From contig NZ_WGNY01000022.1 in the NCBI RefSeq assembly GCF_016124325.1, positions 1 through 64,000 of the forward strand: 64,000 nucleotides of DNA, in the 5' to 3' direction. Positions 52,917-62,318 of the stretch are shown one piece after another (the stretch's first letter is position 1; every line of letters starts with the position of its first letter). The stretch is from Phenylobacterium sp. Lineage in GTDB: Bacteria > Pseudomonadota > Alphaproteobacteria > Caulobacterales > Caulobacteraceae. The translations under genes and the position numbers were made by a program. Below the pieces are notes generated by a model. That model was given only the letters and a program-made list of their open reading frames with translations. It had not been told where the DNA came from and searched no databases.

Positions 52917-54260
52917 TTGGGCGGCAAGAAGCCCCACGGGGTCGCGGACGCACGTTTGGCGGCGGTGCTCGACAGCATCGGCGACGTCTACTACGTGCTC
53001 GACCGCGACTGGCGCATGGTGATGTTCAACACCGCGGCCGAGGCCTTCTTCGGCCTGTCGCGCGACCGGATGCTGGGCCTCTCCCTGTGGGAGGTCTATC
53101 CGAACCAAGACGGCTCGCCCTTCATCGCGCTGCTGAAACAGGCGATGGACGAGGGCGTCGGGGGCCAGATGACCGCGCCGTCCCGGCTGCGCCCGGGGCG
53201 GGTCGTGACGCTGAAGGTGACGCCCCTGGGCGACCACGGCATCGGCGTGGCCGCGGAGGACGTGACCGATCGGCTGGCGCGCGAGCGGGCGATCGCCGAG
53301 AGCAAGGAGCGGCTGGACCTGGCGGTGGGCGCCCACGCCATCGGCATCTTCGACTGGCACCTATCGAGCGGGCGGACCGTCTGGACCGGCGAGATGGAGG
53401 AGATCTTCGGCCTTGAGCGCGGCGCGTTCGAGGGCCACACCGACCACTTCCGCCGCCGGGTGCTGGCCGACGACCTGGCCCGGATCGAGGCGGAGACCGC
53501 CGCGGCCGTGGCCTCGGGCCAGGGCCGGGTCAGCTATGAGTTCCGCATCCGCCGCGAGGACGGCGCGGTGCGCTGGATCGAGGGCGCGGCGCGGTTCGTC
53601 TTCGACCCTGACGGGGAGCTGGTCCGGGTGGTGGGCACCAATGTGGACATCACCGACCGCAAGGCGGCCGAGACCCACCAGCGGCTGCTGATCAACGAGC
53701 TGAACCACCGGGTGAAGAACACGCTGGCGATCGTGCAGGCGGTGGCCTTCCAGTCGTTCCGCGGGGCGCCGCGGCCGTCGCGCGACGCGTTCGAGGGCCG
53801 GCTCGCGGCGCTGTCGGCGGCCCACGACGTGCTGACCCGGCAGAAGTGGGAGGCCGGCGAGATCGGCCAGATCATCGCCGTCGCGACCGCGCCCCACCAC
53901 CCGGGCGACGGGCGGCTGGCGATGGAGGGGCCGGCGCTGGCCCTGGAGCCGAAGACCGCGGTGGCGCTAGGGCTGGCGGTGCACGAGCTGGCGACCAATG
54001 CGGTGAAGTACGGCGCGCTGTCGACGGCGGACGGCCGCGTGGACGTGCGGTGGACCGCCGACGACGGCGTGCTGCGCCTGACGTGGCGCGAAACCGGCGG
54101 GCCGCTGGTGAAGCGCCCGCGCCAGAAGGGGTTCGGCGTGCGGATGCTGGAGCAGGGCCTGGCCAGCGAACTGGGGGGCGCCGTGCGCGTGGAGTTCCAG
54201 CCCGAGGGGCTGGTCTGCGCGATGGAGGCGCCGCTGGCGCGCAGCGCGGCCGATCAGTAG
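52917..54260 (+). CDS. PAS-domain HWE histidine kinase
   Basis: The start is most likely the TTG at 52917 with GGCGGA upstream; no better start lies nearer. The 447-residue protein has a first PAS domain (about 13-120, DVYYVLDRDWRMVMFNTAAE), a second PAS/PAC domain (about 135-250, ending GTNVDITDRKAAE), then the HWE unit: phospho-His264 in LINELNHRVKNTLA, N box HELATNAVKYGALS and WxE in LTWRETGGP. These three features define the HWE family. Such kinases often act in light, redox or general stress signalling. No response regulator adjoins. Confidence 0.93.
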   Translation: MGGKKPHGVADARLAAVLDSIGDVYYVLDRDWRMVMFNTAAEAFFGLSRDRMLGLSLWEVYPNQDGSPFIALLKQAMDEGVGGQMTAPSRLRPGRVVTLKVTPLGDHGIGVAAEDVTDRLARERAIAESKERLDLAVGAHAIGIFDWHLSSGRTVWTGEMEEIFGLERGAFEGHTDHFRRRVLADDLARIEAETAAAVASGQGRVSYEFRIRREDGAVRWIEGAARFVFDPDGELVRVVGTNVDITDRKAAETHQRLLINELNHRVKNTLAIVQAVAFQSFRGAPRPSRDAFEGRLAALSAAHDVLTRQKWEAGEIGQIIAVATAPHHPGDGRLAMEGPALALEPKTAVALGLAVHELATNAVKYGALSTADGRVDVRWTADDGVLRLTWRETGGPLVKRPRQKGFGVRMLEQGLASELGGAVRVEFQPEGLVCAMEAPLARSAADQ

Positions 54261-55375
54261 ATCGCCAGCTCGGTCTCCGAGCCCAGGCTGACCTCGAAAT
54301 CCTGCAACACATCCATGAGCTGGATGATGTTGGCCGACAGCGGGCGGCCGCGCGGGAACTGGTAGCGCCAGTAGGTGGCGATGTGGCTCACGAGGCCGCA
54401 GCCCTCGCCGAGCAGCAGGAACATCTCCGGTGACTTCAGCAGGAAGTCGCGGAAGGCCAGGGCGTTGCCGTCGATGGTCAGCTCGGAGAACACCTGGTCG
54501 TAGACGCCGAGCTGGTTCATCACCGTCTTGACCTGGCGTTCCATCTTCTGGCGCAGGCGCTGCTTGAGCGCCTCCAGCTCGATGGCGGTCTCGTGGTCGA
54601 CCGGCCCGATCACCTTGACGCGTCCCAGTTCGCTGAACACGTCGCGGATGTTGCCCCACAGGCTGTTCAGGACCCACTTGTAGTAGAGGAAGCCCTTCCA
54701 GGCGAAGATCCCCTCCTTGTAGTTCTCCTTCTCGAGGCCGAGCGTCAGGCGCAACGGCTCCAGGCGTTCGTCGGTGCGCGACGAGAGCAGGGCCTCGACG
54801 AGGCGGCTGGTGTTGCCTTCGTTCGCGTCGGAGTCGCGGTAGGCCAACTCGATCAGCTTGGCGATCTCGGAACCCACGAAGCGCTGCATGCGGGCCAGGT
54901 CGGGCGCCGAAATCTCGAAGTGGCTGGCGCTGATCTCGAAGCCCCGGCGGCGGAGGTGCTCCCGCAGCAGGAAGGGGTCGAGCGAGGGCATCTCGTCGAT
55001 CGCCTCAAGCACGGCGATGTCGCGCTGAAGGTCGGGCGCCTCGCCGCGCAGTTCCTCGAAGGCGTCGAGCCAGGCGCGCTCCTGCACGAACACCGAGCGC
55101 CCGCCCAGGGCCAGGTCGGACCGCTCGAACGGAATGATCAGCTTGGTGGCGGTGTAGCGCGGCCGGTCGAAGGCTTCGCGTTCCTGGTCGCGCAGGCGGT
55201 GGCGCAGGATCACCGCGCCGTTGAGGGTCGGCGCGACGAAGAAGGGCTTCTTCTCGTGCTCGGGGTTGTTGGCGTTCCGCGCGGAGAGCGCGGCGAGGTT
55301 CAGGACGCGGCTGGTCGAGGCCGTCTTTTCCAGACCGCGGAGACTGCGATAGGTGCGATCGGTATTCAGACTCAC
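54254..55375 (-). CDS. Conserved hypothetical cytoplasmic protein (373 residues)
   Basis: I chose the GTG at 55375 (VSLNTDRTYRSLRGLEKTAS), with GGAG eleven bases upstream; the longer frame begins in low-complexity DNA. The protein is rich in Leu, Glu, Arg and Phe, mostly helical, with no signal peptide or span. Blocks worth noting are PFFVAPTLNGAVILRHRLRD, LGLEKENYKEGIFAWKGFLY and YYKWVLNSLWGNIRDVFSEL. I do not recognise the family. Codon use is normal. Its tail overlaps the convergent kinase gene by 7 bp. Confidence 0.75.
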   Translation of the reverse strand: MSLNTDRTYRSLRGLEKTASTSRVLNLAALSARNANNPEHEKKPFFVAPTLNGAVILRHRLRDQEREAFDRPRYTATKLIIPFERSDLALGGRSVFVQERAWLDAFEELRGEAPDLQRDIAVLEAIDEMPSLDPFLLREHLRRRGFEISASHFEISAPDLARMQRFVGSEIAKLIELAYRDSDANEGNTSRLVEALLSSRTDERLEPLRLTLGLEKENYKEGIFAWKGFLYYKWVLNSLWGNIRDVFSELGRVKVIGPVDHETAIELEALKQRLRQKMERQVKTVMNQLGVYDQVFSELTIDGNALAFRDFLLKSPEMFLLLGEGCGLVSHIATYWRYQFPRGRPLSANIIQLMDVLQDFEVSLGSETELAIY

Positions 55376-55524
55376 GTGGGCGACGCTCCGAAGCGCCGTT
55401 GCGAAGGAACCCCTAGGAGGGGATCGCACCAGCCGCCATCAATCTCAGCGTGCGGGACTTACTACCAGAATCCGCCGATTCTAGGCTCAGCTTGCGATTG
55501 TTCGCTGTCCTCAGTCTTGGGCTT

Positions 55525-55538
55525 ACCCATTTTGGGGG
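55525..55538. promoter_or_regulatory. Motif ACCCATTTTGGGGG, copy 2
   Basis: It is identical to 44360-44373 and lies 150 bp upstream of the hypothetical gene at 54254-55375, in a 292-bp region of lower GC between divergent genes. No gene is visible in the rest of that region. Confidence 0.25.
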
Positions 55539-55667
55539 CTTTCGACGTTGCAGGCGGCTCCCGCAGCGAATCATCGGCCACGGTTTTCGGCGGGCGGGGG
55601 GCGTCGGGCGCTTGCGCGGGCAGGGGTTCGCGAACAGGGTGCGCCCGCGAGTTGGGGATGAGTGACG

Positions 55668-56492
55668 ATGTATCTGCGTGCTGGATTGGCCGGAGCGGTG
55701 GCGGTCTGGCTGGCCCTTGGCGGCCCGTCGGCGGCGCAGGACGCGCCGGAGTTCCCGTCCAGTCTCGAACGCGACCCGCTGCTGCTCTGGCTGCAACGCC
55801 AGACCGACATCCCGCCGGACCGGGTGCTGGCGGTGACGCCGCAGGCCCTGACCGCGGTGGTCTCGGTGCTGCCGGCCGGGGCTGACGCGGGACCACGGGT
55901 GGTGATCCGCGCCGAGGCGCTGAACGCCCAGTCGTACGAGCGGGCCGGCGCGCTGAGCTGGAGCATGTCCGTCAGCGCCGATTGCGCCGGACGGCGCGTG
56001 AAGCTGGGCGAGACCACCGGGTTCGCCGCGCGCAATCTCCTGGGTGGGCGGCGCACCCTGCAGGCGGGCGAGGACTCGTGGCGGATTCCGGGTGCGGGCA
56101 CCGCGCTGGAGAACGTGTGGCGGGCCGCGTGCGATCCGGCCTTCCACGGCCCGTTCGGGACCGGCCCGCTGCGGATCGCCGCCGCCGATTCCATCGAGGC
56201 GGCGCCGGACTCGCCGGCGCCAGCGCCCGCCGCGGCCGCGCCGGCGGCCGGGGGACCGGTCGTGCAGGTGGGCGCGGTGGCGTCCGACGCCGAGGCCCGC
56301 GGGCTGCTGAAACGGCTCGCGCCGCAGATCGGCGCGCGCGCCCACTGGGTGGAAACCGCCACGGTGAAGGGTCGGGTCTGGCGCCGCGCGCTGGTGGGCG
56401 GGTTCGCCGATGCGGCCGACGCGACGCAGTTCTGCGCTCGGGTGAAAGCCGCCGGCGGAGCGTGTTTCGTGCGCCCCGGCAGCCCCGGCTGA
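55668..56492 (+). CDS. Exported SPOR-domain protein
   Basis: The ATG at 55668 (or a GTG two codons upstream) gives 274 residues with a signal peptide (MYLRAGLAGAVAVWLALGGP, cleavage near SAAQD). A central region of about 150 residues is unassigned (SLERDPLLLWLQRQTDIPPD). An Ala/Pro linker precedes a C-terminal SPOR domain (about 198-270, VVQVGAVASDAEARGLLKRL ... RRALVGGFADAADATQFCAR). SPOR domains bind denuded peptidoglycan at division sites, so a role at the septum or envelope is likely. Downstream is the spanin-like gene pair. Confidence 0.88.
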   Translation: MYLRAGLAGAVAVWLALGGPSAAQDAPEFPSSLERDPLLLWLQRQTDIPPDRVLAVTPQALTAVVSVLPAGADAGPRVVIRAEALNAQSYERAGALSWSMSVSADCAGRRVKLGETTGFAARNLLGGRRTLQAGEDSWRIPGAGTALENVWRAACDPAFHGPFGTGPLRIAAADSIEAAPDSPAPAPAAAAPAAGGPVVQVGAVASDAEARGLLKRLAPQIGARAHWVETATVKGRVWRRALVGGFADAADATQFCARVKAAGGACFVRPGSPG

Positions 56493-56618
56493 TCCCCGCC
56501 GAAACGGCGCCCGACCATAGCGCAGTTAGAAGTTGTGCGGCGTTTGGCCACGAGATGGCCTCAGCCTGCCAGTTGACTCCCCGCTCGAGGCGCGGCGTGA
56601 ATGGCGGCGAGGGCGAGT

Positions 56619-56987
56619 ATGATTACAGCATTGAAGCAGGCCCTGACGAGTCCGCTGACCGGCCCGATCGCGACGACGGTGGCCGTGATGCTGGCTGTCG
56701 TCCTCGGCGTACGGCTCAGCGACTGGGAGGCTCGGCGGCAGGGCTACGAAGCCCGAATTGCAGAGCTTACAGAGGCTTCCGAGCGGAAGCAGGAGTCGCT
56801 CAAGACCGAGCTGGCCTCGTGCCGGGCCGTCGAAGCCGCGCGCCAGGAGATGACCGCGGCCTATGCGGACAAGGCGCGCACGCCGGAAGGCGCACGCCGG
56901 CTCCTGGAGCAGCAACCCGAGGGCATCGACGCCTGCGCCCGCATGGAGAGCGCCGACCAGGCGGTGCTGTCGAACCTCAAGAAATGA
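56619..56987 (+). CDS. Single-span coiled-coil membrane protein (i-spanin-like)
   Basis: The ATG at 56619 is preceded by GCGAGGGCGAG; an ATG six codons upstream is an alternative. The 122-residue product has one N-terminal span (about 15-37, GPIATTVAVMLAVVLGVRLS) and then a long charged helical part (ARRQGYEARIAELTEASERK). The arrangement (short inner tail, span, periplasmic coiled coil) resembles an inner-membrane spanin. The next gene starts in its stop codon (ATGA) and encodes a Pro-rich lipoprotein, as in Rz/Rz1 pairs. No phage genes are near, so this is resemblance and not proof. Confidence 0.6.
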   Translation: MITALKQALTSPLTGPIATTVAVMLAVVLGVRLSDWEARRQGYEARIAELTEASERKQESLKTELASCRAVEAARQEMTAAYADKARTPEGARRLLEQQPEGIDACARMESADQAVLSNLKK

Positions 56988-57340
56988 CGGCGCGGGGCTC
57001 CTATCCTCTACTTTTGGCTGTAGTGGCGAGCCTGGCTCTCGGCGGCTGCGAGACGCTGTTCCATCGCAAGGCGCCGCCGGGCCCGACGCCGCCGCCGGTG
57101 ATCGAGCCCAAGCCGCCGAAGGTGGTTGCGCCGCCGAAGGCGCCGCCGCCTGCGCCGCCGGCGCCGCCCAAGAGCTGCGTGCCCAAGACGCTGGGGCCGC
57201 CGCCACGCTATCCGGACACCGACGCCGCGCTCCGCGCCGCGCCGGGCGCGGCCGACCGCTACCAGCTCCTGGCCGCCGGCCGGATCCTGCGCGAGAAGCG
57301 CCTGGACGAGCTGGAACGCGCGATCGCGGCCTGCCGCTGA
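56984..57340 (+). CDS. Proline-rich lipoprotein (o-spanin-like)
   Basis: The ATG at 56984 overlaps the upstream stop by 4 bp. The 118-residue product has a lipoprotein signal (LLLAVVASLALGGCETLFHR, lipobox LGGC). A long Pro/Lys/Ala stretch of about 30 residues follows, then KSCVPKTLGPPPRYPDTDAA and a final helix (RILREKRLDELERAIAACR) with a Cys near each end. It should sit in the outer or inner membrane facing the periplasm. Proline-rich lipoproteins paired with a coiled-coil membrane protein are the hallmark of spanins. A house-keeping envelope role is equally possible. Confidence 0.7.
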   Translation: MTARGSYPLLLAVVASLALGGCETLFHRKAPPGPTPPPVIEPKPPKVVAPPKAPPPAPPAPPKSCVPKTLGPPPRYPDTDAALRAAPGAADRYQLLAAGRILREKRLDELERAIAACR

Positions 57341-57349
57341 TCCCTCTCA

Positions 57350-57381
57350 AACGAAAACGCCCCGGCCATGCGGCCGGGGCG
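57350..57381 (-). terminator. Rho-independent terminator for the TonB receptor gene
   Basis: A perfect 10-bp GC stem (CGCCCCGGCC / GGCCGGGGCG) with an ATGC loop is followed on the minus strand by GTTTTCGTTTGAGA. It lies between the stop codons of the convergent lipoprotein and receptor genes. Confidence 0.75.
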
Positions 57382-57406
57382 CTCGCAACCGAACCCGAAG
57401 GATCGG

Positions 57407-60064
57407 TCAGAAGCGGTACTGGAACTCGACGCCGTAGGTCCGCGGCGGCGTGATCGGGTAGGTGGAGACCAGGCCCGAGACGCCGTTGACGTCTGTGAGG
57501 GCCACCGGCAGGAAGCCCGACCGGGAGTAGGCGCGGCGGGTCGCCGAGGCGCCGCCGTCGTAGCCGATCGTGTCGAACACGTTCTTCACGTAGCCGATGA
57601 TCGTGTACTTGTTGTCGATGTCCTTCCAGGTCAGGCGCAGGTCCACCTGATCCCAGGCTGGCGACTTGTTGTAGCCGCGCGAGAACAGCGACCCGTACTG
57701 GGTGTCGCGCCAGATGTAGGTGGCCGAGGCGCTGAGGGACCCCATGTCGAAGTCCCAGGTGTAGAGGCCGTTCAGAGCCACCTTGTGCCGCGGGCTGTTG
57801 GGCAGGCGGTTGCCCTTCAGGTCCTGCGGCCGCTGGAGCATGCCCGTGAAGACGTCGCACAGCGCCTGGCCCGACACGCAGGGCGTCAGGTTGGTGAGGG
57901 GCGTGGCCGACTGGTTCAGCGCGGTCGGATCGTCGGGGTCGACGATGCCGGACAGCCGCTTGATCTCGGTGTGGAGGTAGGAATAGGTCGCGGTGATCCG
58001 CAGGTTGTCGATCGGCGACCAGATGCCTTCGAACTCCAGGCCGTAGTTTTCGGCCTTCGGCACGTTCACGAACCGCGATTCCGAGACAGCCAGGGCGCCC
58101 GAGGTGTTGGCCACCGTGAGCGGCGCCTGGAGGTTCTTATACTCCAGCAGGAAGAGCGCGACGTTCGTCTGCAGGCGGCTCCAGTTCTTCTTGATGCCGA
58201 CCTCGAAGTTGTCGCCGTGCTCGGCGTCCGTGTAGGGGAAGGCGCCCAGGGTGGTGTCGATGCCGACCCGGAAGCCGCCCGCCTTATAGCCGCGGCTGTA
58301 GCGGCCATAGAGCATGGTGTTGCTGTCGGGCTCCCACTGCAGGCCCGCGGTGCCGGTCCAGGCGTCCCACGAGGCGTCGTAGTGGCGGGTGTAGAAGCCC
58401 AGGGCGTCCTTGGTCGCCGGGCCGGTGGTGCCTTCCGGCGTCCCCGGAGCGACCAGCGCGCCGGTGATGTCGACGGCCGGGGTGAAGGAGCCCAGGCCCT
58501 CCGGCAGGGCGCCGCCGAGGCAGGCGGCGATGGCGAAGCAAACGATGCGAGCCGATTCGTCGCCGTACTTGTGGTCGTGCGAGTAGCGCAGGCCGATCGT
58601 GGTCTTCCAGTTCTGCGCGAACTCCCAGTCGATCTGGCCGAAGGCGGCGTAGCTGCGATCGGCGAGCTGGGGCCGGTTGTCGAAGACACGGCGGTTCGGG
58701 TTCAGCGGCCCGCCGACCGGGGTCTCGAGCTGAACCTGATCGGGCAGGTAGGTGTAGACCGGCTGCTTGTAGGATTCGTGGTAGTAATAGGCGCCGGCCA
58801 GCCACTGGAACGGGCCGTCGTCGGTGGACGCGAGGTTCAGCTCGTGGCTGAACCAGTGCTTATCCTCGCGATAGACCGAGATGTAGTTGGGGTAGACGGT
58901 CAGCGGCTGGCAGCCCGGCACCACGACGCAGGGCGTGGCCCCAGCGCTGATGAACACCGGGGGAACCGGGATCGTGTAGGAGTGGACCGCCGTGCCGTCG
59001 AGGTCGGACGTCAGGGTGTAGCGATAGGTGGTGCCACCGCCGATATAGCGCAGGTCCCACCCTTCTCCGTGCCATGCCCACTGGGTGGCGAAGATGATGG
59101 TGCGGTCGAGCTTCACGGTCTGGGCGGTGTCGGCGGCGATCTTGCGCGCGTTGTCGGCCGACGGATTGCTCGTCACGCCGAAGGCGTCGACGCCGGTCAC
59201 GCGGCCCGAGTAGGCGTAGTCGCCGGTCAGGTTCAGCGTGCCGAACTCGTTCATGCTGTTGTAGTCGCCGCGGCGCCAGGTGGCGCGCGCGCCGGGACCG
59301 CCGGAGCCGTTGTCCCACTTGGAGAGCGCGACCTTGAACCAGCCGTCGAGGTGCTCGCCGAAGTTCATGTCGAGCTGGAATTCGACGTACTTGGTGTCGA
59401 TCACACCGCCTTCAGACGGCATGCCGGGCACCACGTTGTCGTAGTAGCCCTTGCGCTGCTTGTCCCAGTTGGCGCCGAGGCGGAAGCGCAGGCCTTCGGT
59501 GATCGGACCGGAGACGGCGCCCTCGATCGTCGAGTGGTCGTAGTTGGAATAGGAGCCCCGGACCTCGGCGTAGAAGTCATGGGTGGGGCGCTTGGAGATG
59601 ACGTTGATCGCGCCGCCGATCGAGTTGCGCCCGTAGAGGGTGCCCTGCGGCCCGCGCAGGATCTCGACCCGGTCGGTGAAGATCGGGGTCTTGCCCGCCT
59701 CGACGGTGGAGGAGGTGTAGACGCCGTCGGAATAGGTGGCCACGCCCGGGTCGGCGGCCTGCACGTTCGACAGACGGCCCACGCCGCGCAGGCTGATGCG
59801 GTCCAGCTGGCTGGAGTACTGCAGGCCCGGCGTGAAGTTGGTCATGTCCTGGATGGTGTTGATGCCAAGCAGGTCGCGGTTCTCGGAGGTGAACGCGGAG
59901 ATGGCCACCGGCACGTCCTGAAGCGACTGCTCGCGCTTCTCGGCGGTGACGACCAGTTCTGCGATGGTGCTGACGCTGCCCGACGATTGCTGCGCGTGAG
60001 CCGCGCCCGAAACGGCGGCGGCCGCGCAGGCGCAAGACAGCAGTATGCTCTTCCTGGATAGCAT
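57407..60064 (-). CDS. TonB-dependent receptor
   Basis: The 885-residue outer-membrane protein has a signal peptide (MLSRKSILLSCACAAAAVSG, cleavage near AHAQ), a TonB-box-like ELVVTAEKREQSLQDVPVAI, a plug domain (about 45-160, DRVEILRGPQGTLYGRNSIG GAIN) and a beta-barrel ending in TYGVEFQYRF with the terminal Phe. A Cys pair occurs in two surface loops (VVVPGCQPL; CVSGQALCDVF). The substrate is unknown, with sterol-, sugar- or xenobiotic-type receptors common in this family. It is divergent from the dicarboxylate symporter with 290 bp between. Confidence 0.95.
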   Translation of the reverse strand: MLSRKSILLSCACAAAAVSGAAHAQQSSGSVSTIAELVVTAEKREQSLQDVPVAISAFTSENRDLLGINTIQDMTNFTPGLQYSSQLDRISLRGVGRLSNVQAADPGVATYSDGVYTSSTVEAGKTPIFTDRVEILRGPQGTLYGRNSIGGAINVISKRPTHDFYAEVRGSYSNYDHSTIEGAVSGPITEGLRFRLGANWDKQRKGYYDNVVPGMPSEGGVIDTKYVEFQLDMNFGEHLDGWFKVALSKWDNGSGGPGARATWRRGDYNSMNEFGTLNLTGDYAYSGRVTGVDAFGVTSNPSADNARKIAADTAQTVKLDRTIIFATQWAWHGEGWDLRYIGGGTTYRYTLTSDLDGTAVHSYTIPVPPVFISAGATPCVVVPGCQPLTVYPNYISVYREDKHWFSHELNLASTDDGPFQWLAGAYYYHESYKQPVYTYLPDQVQLETPVGGPLNPNRRVFDNRPQLADRSYAAFGQIDWEFAQNWKTTIGLRYSHDHKYGDESARIVCFAIAACLGGALPEGLGSFTPAVDITGALVAPGTPEGTTGPATKDALGFYTRHYDASWDAWTGTAGLQWEPDSNTMLYGRYSRGYKAGGFRVGIDTTLGAFPYTDAEHGDNFEVGIKKNWSRLQTNVALFLLEYKNLQAPLTVANTSGALAVSESRFVNVPKAENYGLEFEGIWSPIDNLRITATYSYLHTEIKRLSGIVDPDDPTALNQSATPLTNLTPCVSGQALCDVFTGMLQRPQDLKGNRLPNSPRHKVALNGLYTWDFDMGSLSASATYIWRDTQYGSLFSRGYNKSPAWDQVDLRLTWKDIDNKYTIIGYVKNVFDTIGYDGGASATRRAYSRSGFLPVALTDVNGVSGLVSTYPITPPRTYGVEFQYRF

Positions 60065-60355
60065 TTGGACGATTCCCCAAGCCCGTAATAGCAGCGCGCC
60101 TTATTGGCGCTTGAATTCGAATGTCCGGCATGCGTCCCCGAACGTCAACATCCCAAGCACACAAGGCCCTGCCAAATCCTAAATCTGTAGAATTGAGGAC
60201 ACGGTCAGAGAACGCGTTCGCCGATCGGCGATCGCGAGGGGCGGGCGGGGCGCCCGGCGACCTGATGTGACGCCAGGGCTAAGCCGGCGATGTTTCAGTT
60301 ATGTGTCCCGCGCGCGGCGCGCGCTAGGTTCGCACATCGATCAAGGGGAGGCGGC

Positions 60356-61651
60356 GTGGCGCGAATCAGAACAGCGGCGGAGGCGCCGGAGCGCCGACCG
60401 CTGTGGACGCATCTCTATTTCCAGGTCCTGGCCGCGATCGTCCTGGGGGCGGTGATCGGTCATGTCTGGCCGGCGACCGGCGAGGCCCTCAAGCCGCTGG
60501 GCGACGCCTTCATCAAGCTGGTGAAGATGATCATCGCCCCGGTGATCTTCCTTACCGTCGTGACCGGGATCGCGGGCATGCGCGACCTCGGCAAGGTCGG
60601 CGGCACGGCGCTGAGGGCGTTCGGCTATTTCATCGTGGTCTCGAGCTTCGCGCTCGTGGTGGGGCTGATCGTGGCCAATGTGCTGCAGCCGGGAGCCGGG
60701 CTGCACGTGGATCCGGCCAGCCTCGACGAGGCGGCGGTGAAGGGCTACGCGGCCAAGTCGCACGACCTGACCGTGGTCGGCTTCCTGATGGACATCATTC
60801 CCACCTCGGTGGTGGGCGCGTTCGTCGACGGCAACATCCTGCAGGTGCTGTTCTTCTCGATCCCGTTCGGCGTGGCCCTGGCGATGGTGGGCGAACGCGG
60901 CGCGCCGGCCCTGGCGGTCCTGAACGCGACGGCCGAGGCGTTCTTCCGGCTCGTGGCGATCTTCATGCGGGCCGCGCCGATCGGAGCGTTCGGCGCCTTC
61001 GCCTTCACGGTCGGCAAGTACGGAATCGCCTCCATCGCCAGCCTGGCGACGCTGGTGGCGACCTTCTACGGCACGTCGGCGCTGTTCGTGCTGGGGGTGC
61101 TGGGCGCCATCGCCGCGCTGAACGGGTTCTCGATCCTGAAGCTCATCCGCTACCTGCGCGCCGAGCTGCTGCTGGTGCTGGGCACGAGTTCGTCGGAGGC
61201 GGCGCTGCCCAGCCTGATGGAGAAGCTGGAGCACGCCGGGGCGGCCAAGTCGGTCGTCGGGCTGGTGGTGCCGACCGGCTACAGCTTCAACCTCGACGGC
61301 ACCAACATCTACATGACGCTGGCCTCGCTCTTCATCGCCCAGGCGCTGGGCATCCACCTGTCGCTGCCGGAACAGCTGCTGTTGCTGGGCGTGGCGATGC
61401 TGAGCTCCAAGGGCGCGGCGGGCGTGACCGGCGCGGGATTCATCACCCTGGCGGCGACGCTGCAGGTGGTCCCCAGCGTGCCGGTGGCGGGCATGGCCCT
61501 GATCCTCGGCGTCGACCGATTCATGAGCGAGTGCCGGGCGCTGACCAACTTCATCGGCAACGCGGTGGCGACGCTGGTGGTGTCGCGGTGGGAAGGCCAG
61601 CTGGACCGCGAAAGGCTGGCCGCGGCCCTGAACGGCGAGGCGCAGGACTAG
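60356..61651 (+). CDS. Dicarboxylate/amino acid:cation symporter (DctA-like)
   Basis: I chose the GTG at 60356, preceded by AAGGGGAG; frames upstream read as leader. The 431-residue DAACS transporter has TM1 [36 protein letters not shown], the serine-rich hairpin [40 protein letters not shown] and [20 protein letters not shown]. The Asn in [19 protein letters not shown] is also typical. It brings in C4-dicarboxylates or acidic amino acids with sodium or protons. Its stop overlaps the convergent receiver gene by 4 bp. Confidence 0.95.
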   Translation: MARIRTAAEAPERRPLWTHLYFQVLAAIVLGAVIGHVWPATGEALKPLGDAFIKLVKMIIAPVIFLTVVTGIAGMRDLGKVGGTALRAFGYFIVVSSFALVVGLIVANVLQPGAGLHVDPASLDEAAVKGYAAKSHDLTVVGFLMDIIPTSVVGAFVDGNILQVLFFSIPFGVALAMVGERGAPALAVLNATAEAFFRLVAIFMRAAPIGAFGAFAFTVGKYGIASIASLATLVATFYGTSALFVLGVLGAIAALNGFSILKLIRYLRAELLLVLGTSSSEAALPSLMEKLEHAGAAKSVVGLVVPTGYSFNLDGTNIYMTLASLFIAQALGIHLSLPEQLLLLGVAMLSSKGAAGVTGAGFITLAATLQVVPSVPVAGMALILGVDRFMSECRALTNFIGNAVATLVVSRWEGQLDRERLAAALNGEAQD

Positions 61652-62073
61652 CCGGCGCGCCGCTGGGCCTCGGGCGCCTGTTCCGCGCAGCGGCGGATCG
61701 AGGCCATGAGGCTGGAGACCAGGATCGGCTTCGACATGAAGTCGTTGAAGCCCAGCGCCAGGTACTCGGCAGGGCGGCGCGAATAGACGTCGGCCGTGAG
61801 CGCGATCACGGGAATGGTGCGCTGGGGGCCGGTGCTCTCGCGCAGGCGCTTGATCACGTCGAGGCCGGTCATGCCGGGCATGTGGATGTCGAGCAGGACC
61901 ACGTCGAAGGGCTCGACCTCGAGCCGCTCCAGCGCCTCGGCACCGCTGCACGCCATCACCGCCTGGTGCCCGAAGGCGCCCAGGATCTCCTGCACGACGC
62001 GCAGGTTCATCGGATCGTCGTCGACGTGCAGGACCTTCAGCGGCCTGCCGACATCGCCCGGGTTCTGCGACAC
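61648..62073 (-). CDS. Single-domain response regulator
   Basis: The GTG at 62073 with CGGAG upstream gives 141 residues. The receiver fold is complete: acidic pair in [12 protein letters not shown], phospho-Asp62 ([13 protein letters not shown]), Thr in ALTAD and Lys115 (DFMSKPI). Text such as [12 protein letters not shown] matches receivers that partner hybrid kinases. There is no output domain. No kinase adjoins directly, though a PAS/HWE kinase lies 0.5 kb upstream on the same strand. Confidence 0.92.
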   Translation of the reverse strand: MSQNPGDVGRPLKVLHVDDDPMNLRVVQEILGAFGHQAVMACSGAEALERLEVEPFDVVLLDIHMPGMTGLDVIKRLRESTGPQRTIPVIALTADVYSRRPAEYLALGFNDFMSKPILVSSLMASIRRCAEQAPEAQRRAG

Positions 62074-62318
62074 GGGACTGGCTCCGGTGGTCGGCGCGCG
62101 GAATGCGCCCGACTGAGCCGCACTCTGGCGAGGGGGATTTTAAGGTAACGCTGACAAGCGTGCTGAATCGCCGTTAACCGCGGAGGATTTCAGCCGTTCA
62201 ACTCAAGAAATCCCGACACTACGGCCACGATCGCGGCCTCGCGGAGCAAGGTCGCGCCAGGGTTGTAGAGATATGAGGTTAAGGCCTCCAGGCTGAACCG
62301 CGATCTGCTTTGCGCGGT
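62074..62318. other. Intergenic region without a recognised gene
   Basis: This stretch lies between the receiver start and the small membrane ORF. It has lower GC and contains no convincing frame, repeat or operator. The 180 bp from 62421 to 62600, on the other side of the small ORF, likewise shows nothing I can support. Confidence 0.4.

Noticed and set aside
55465..55530. 22-codon frame MGKPKTEDSEQSQAEPRIGG on the minus strand
   Set aside because: There is no ribosome binding site, and it lies in low-GC intergenic DNA. The ATG is part of the repeated ACCCATTTTGGGGG motif.
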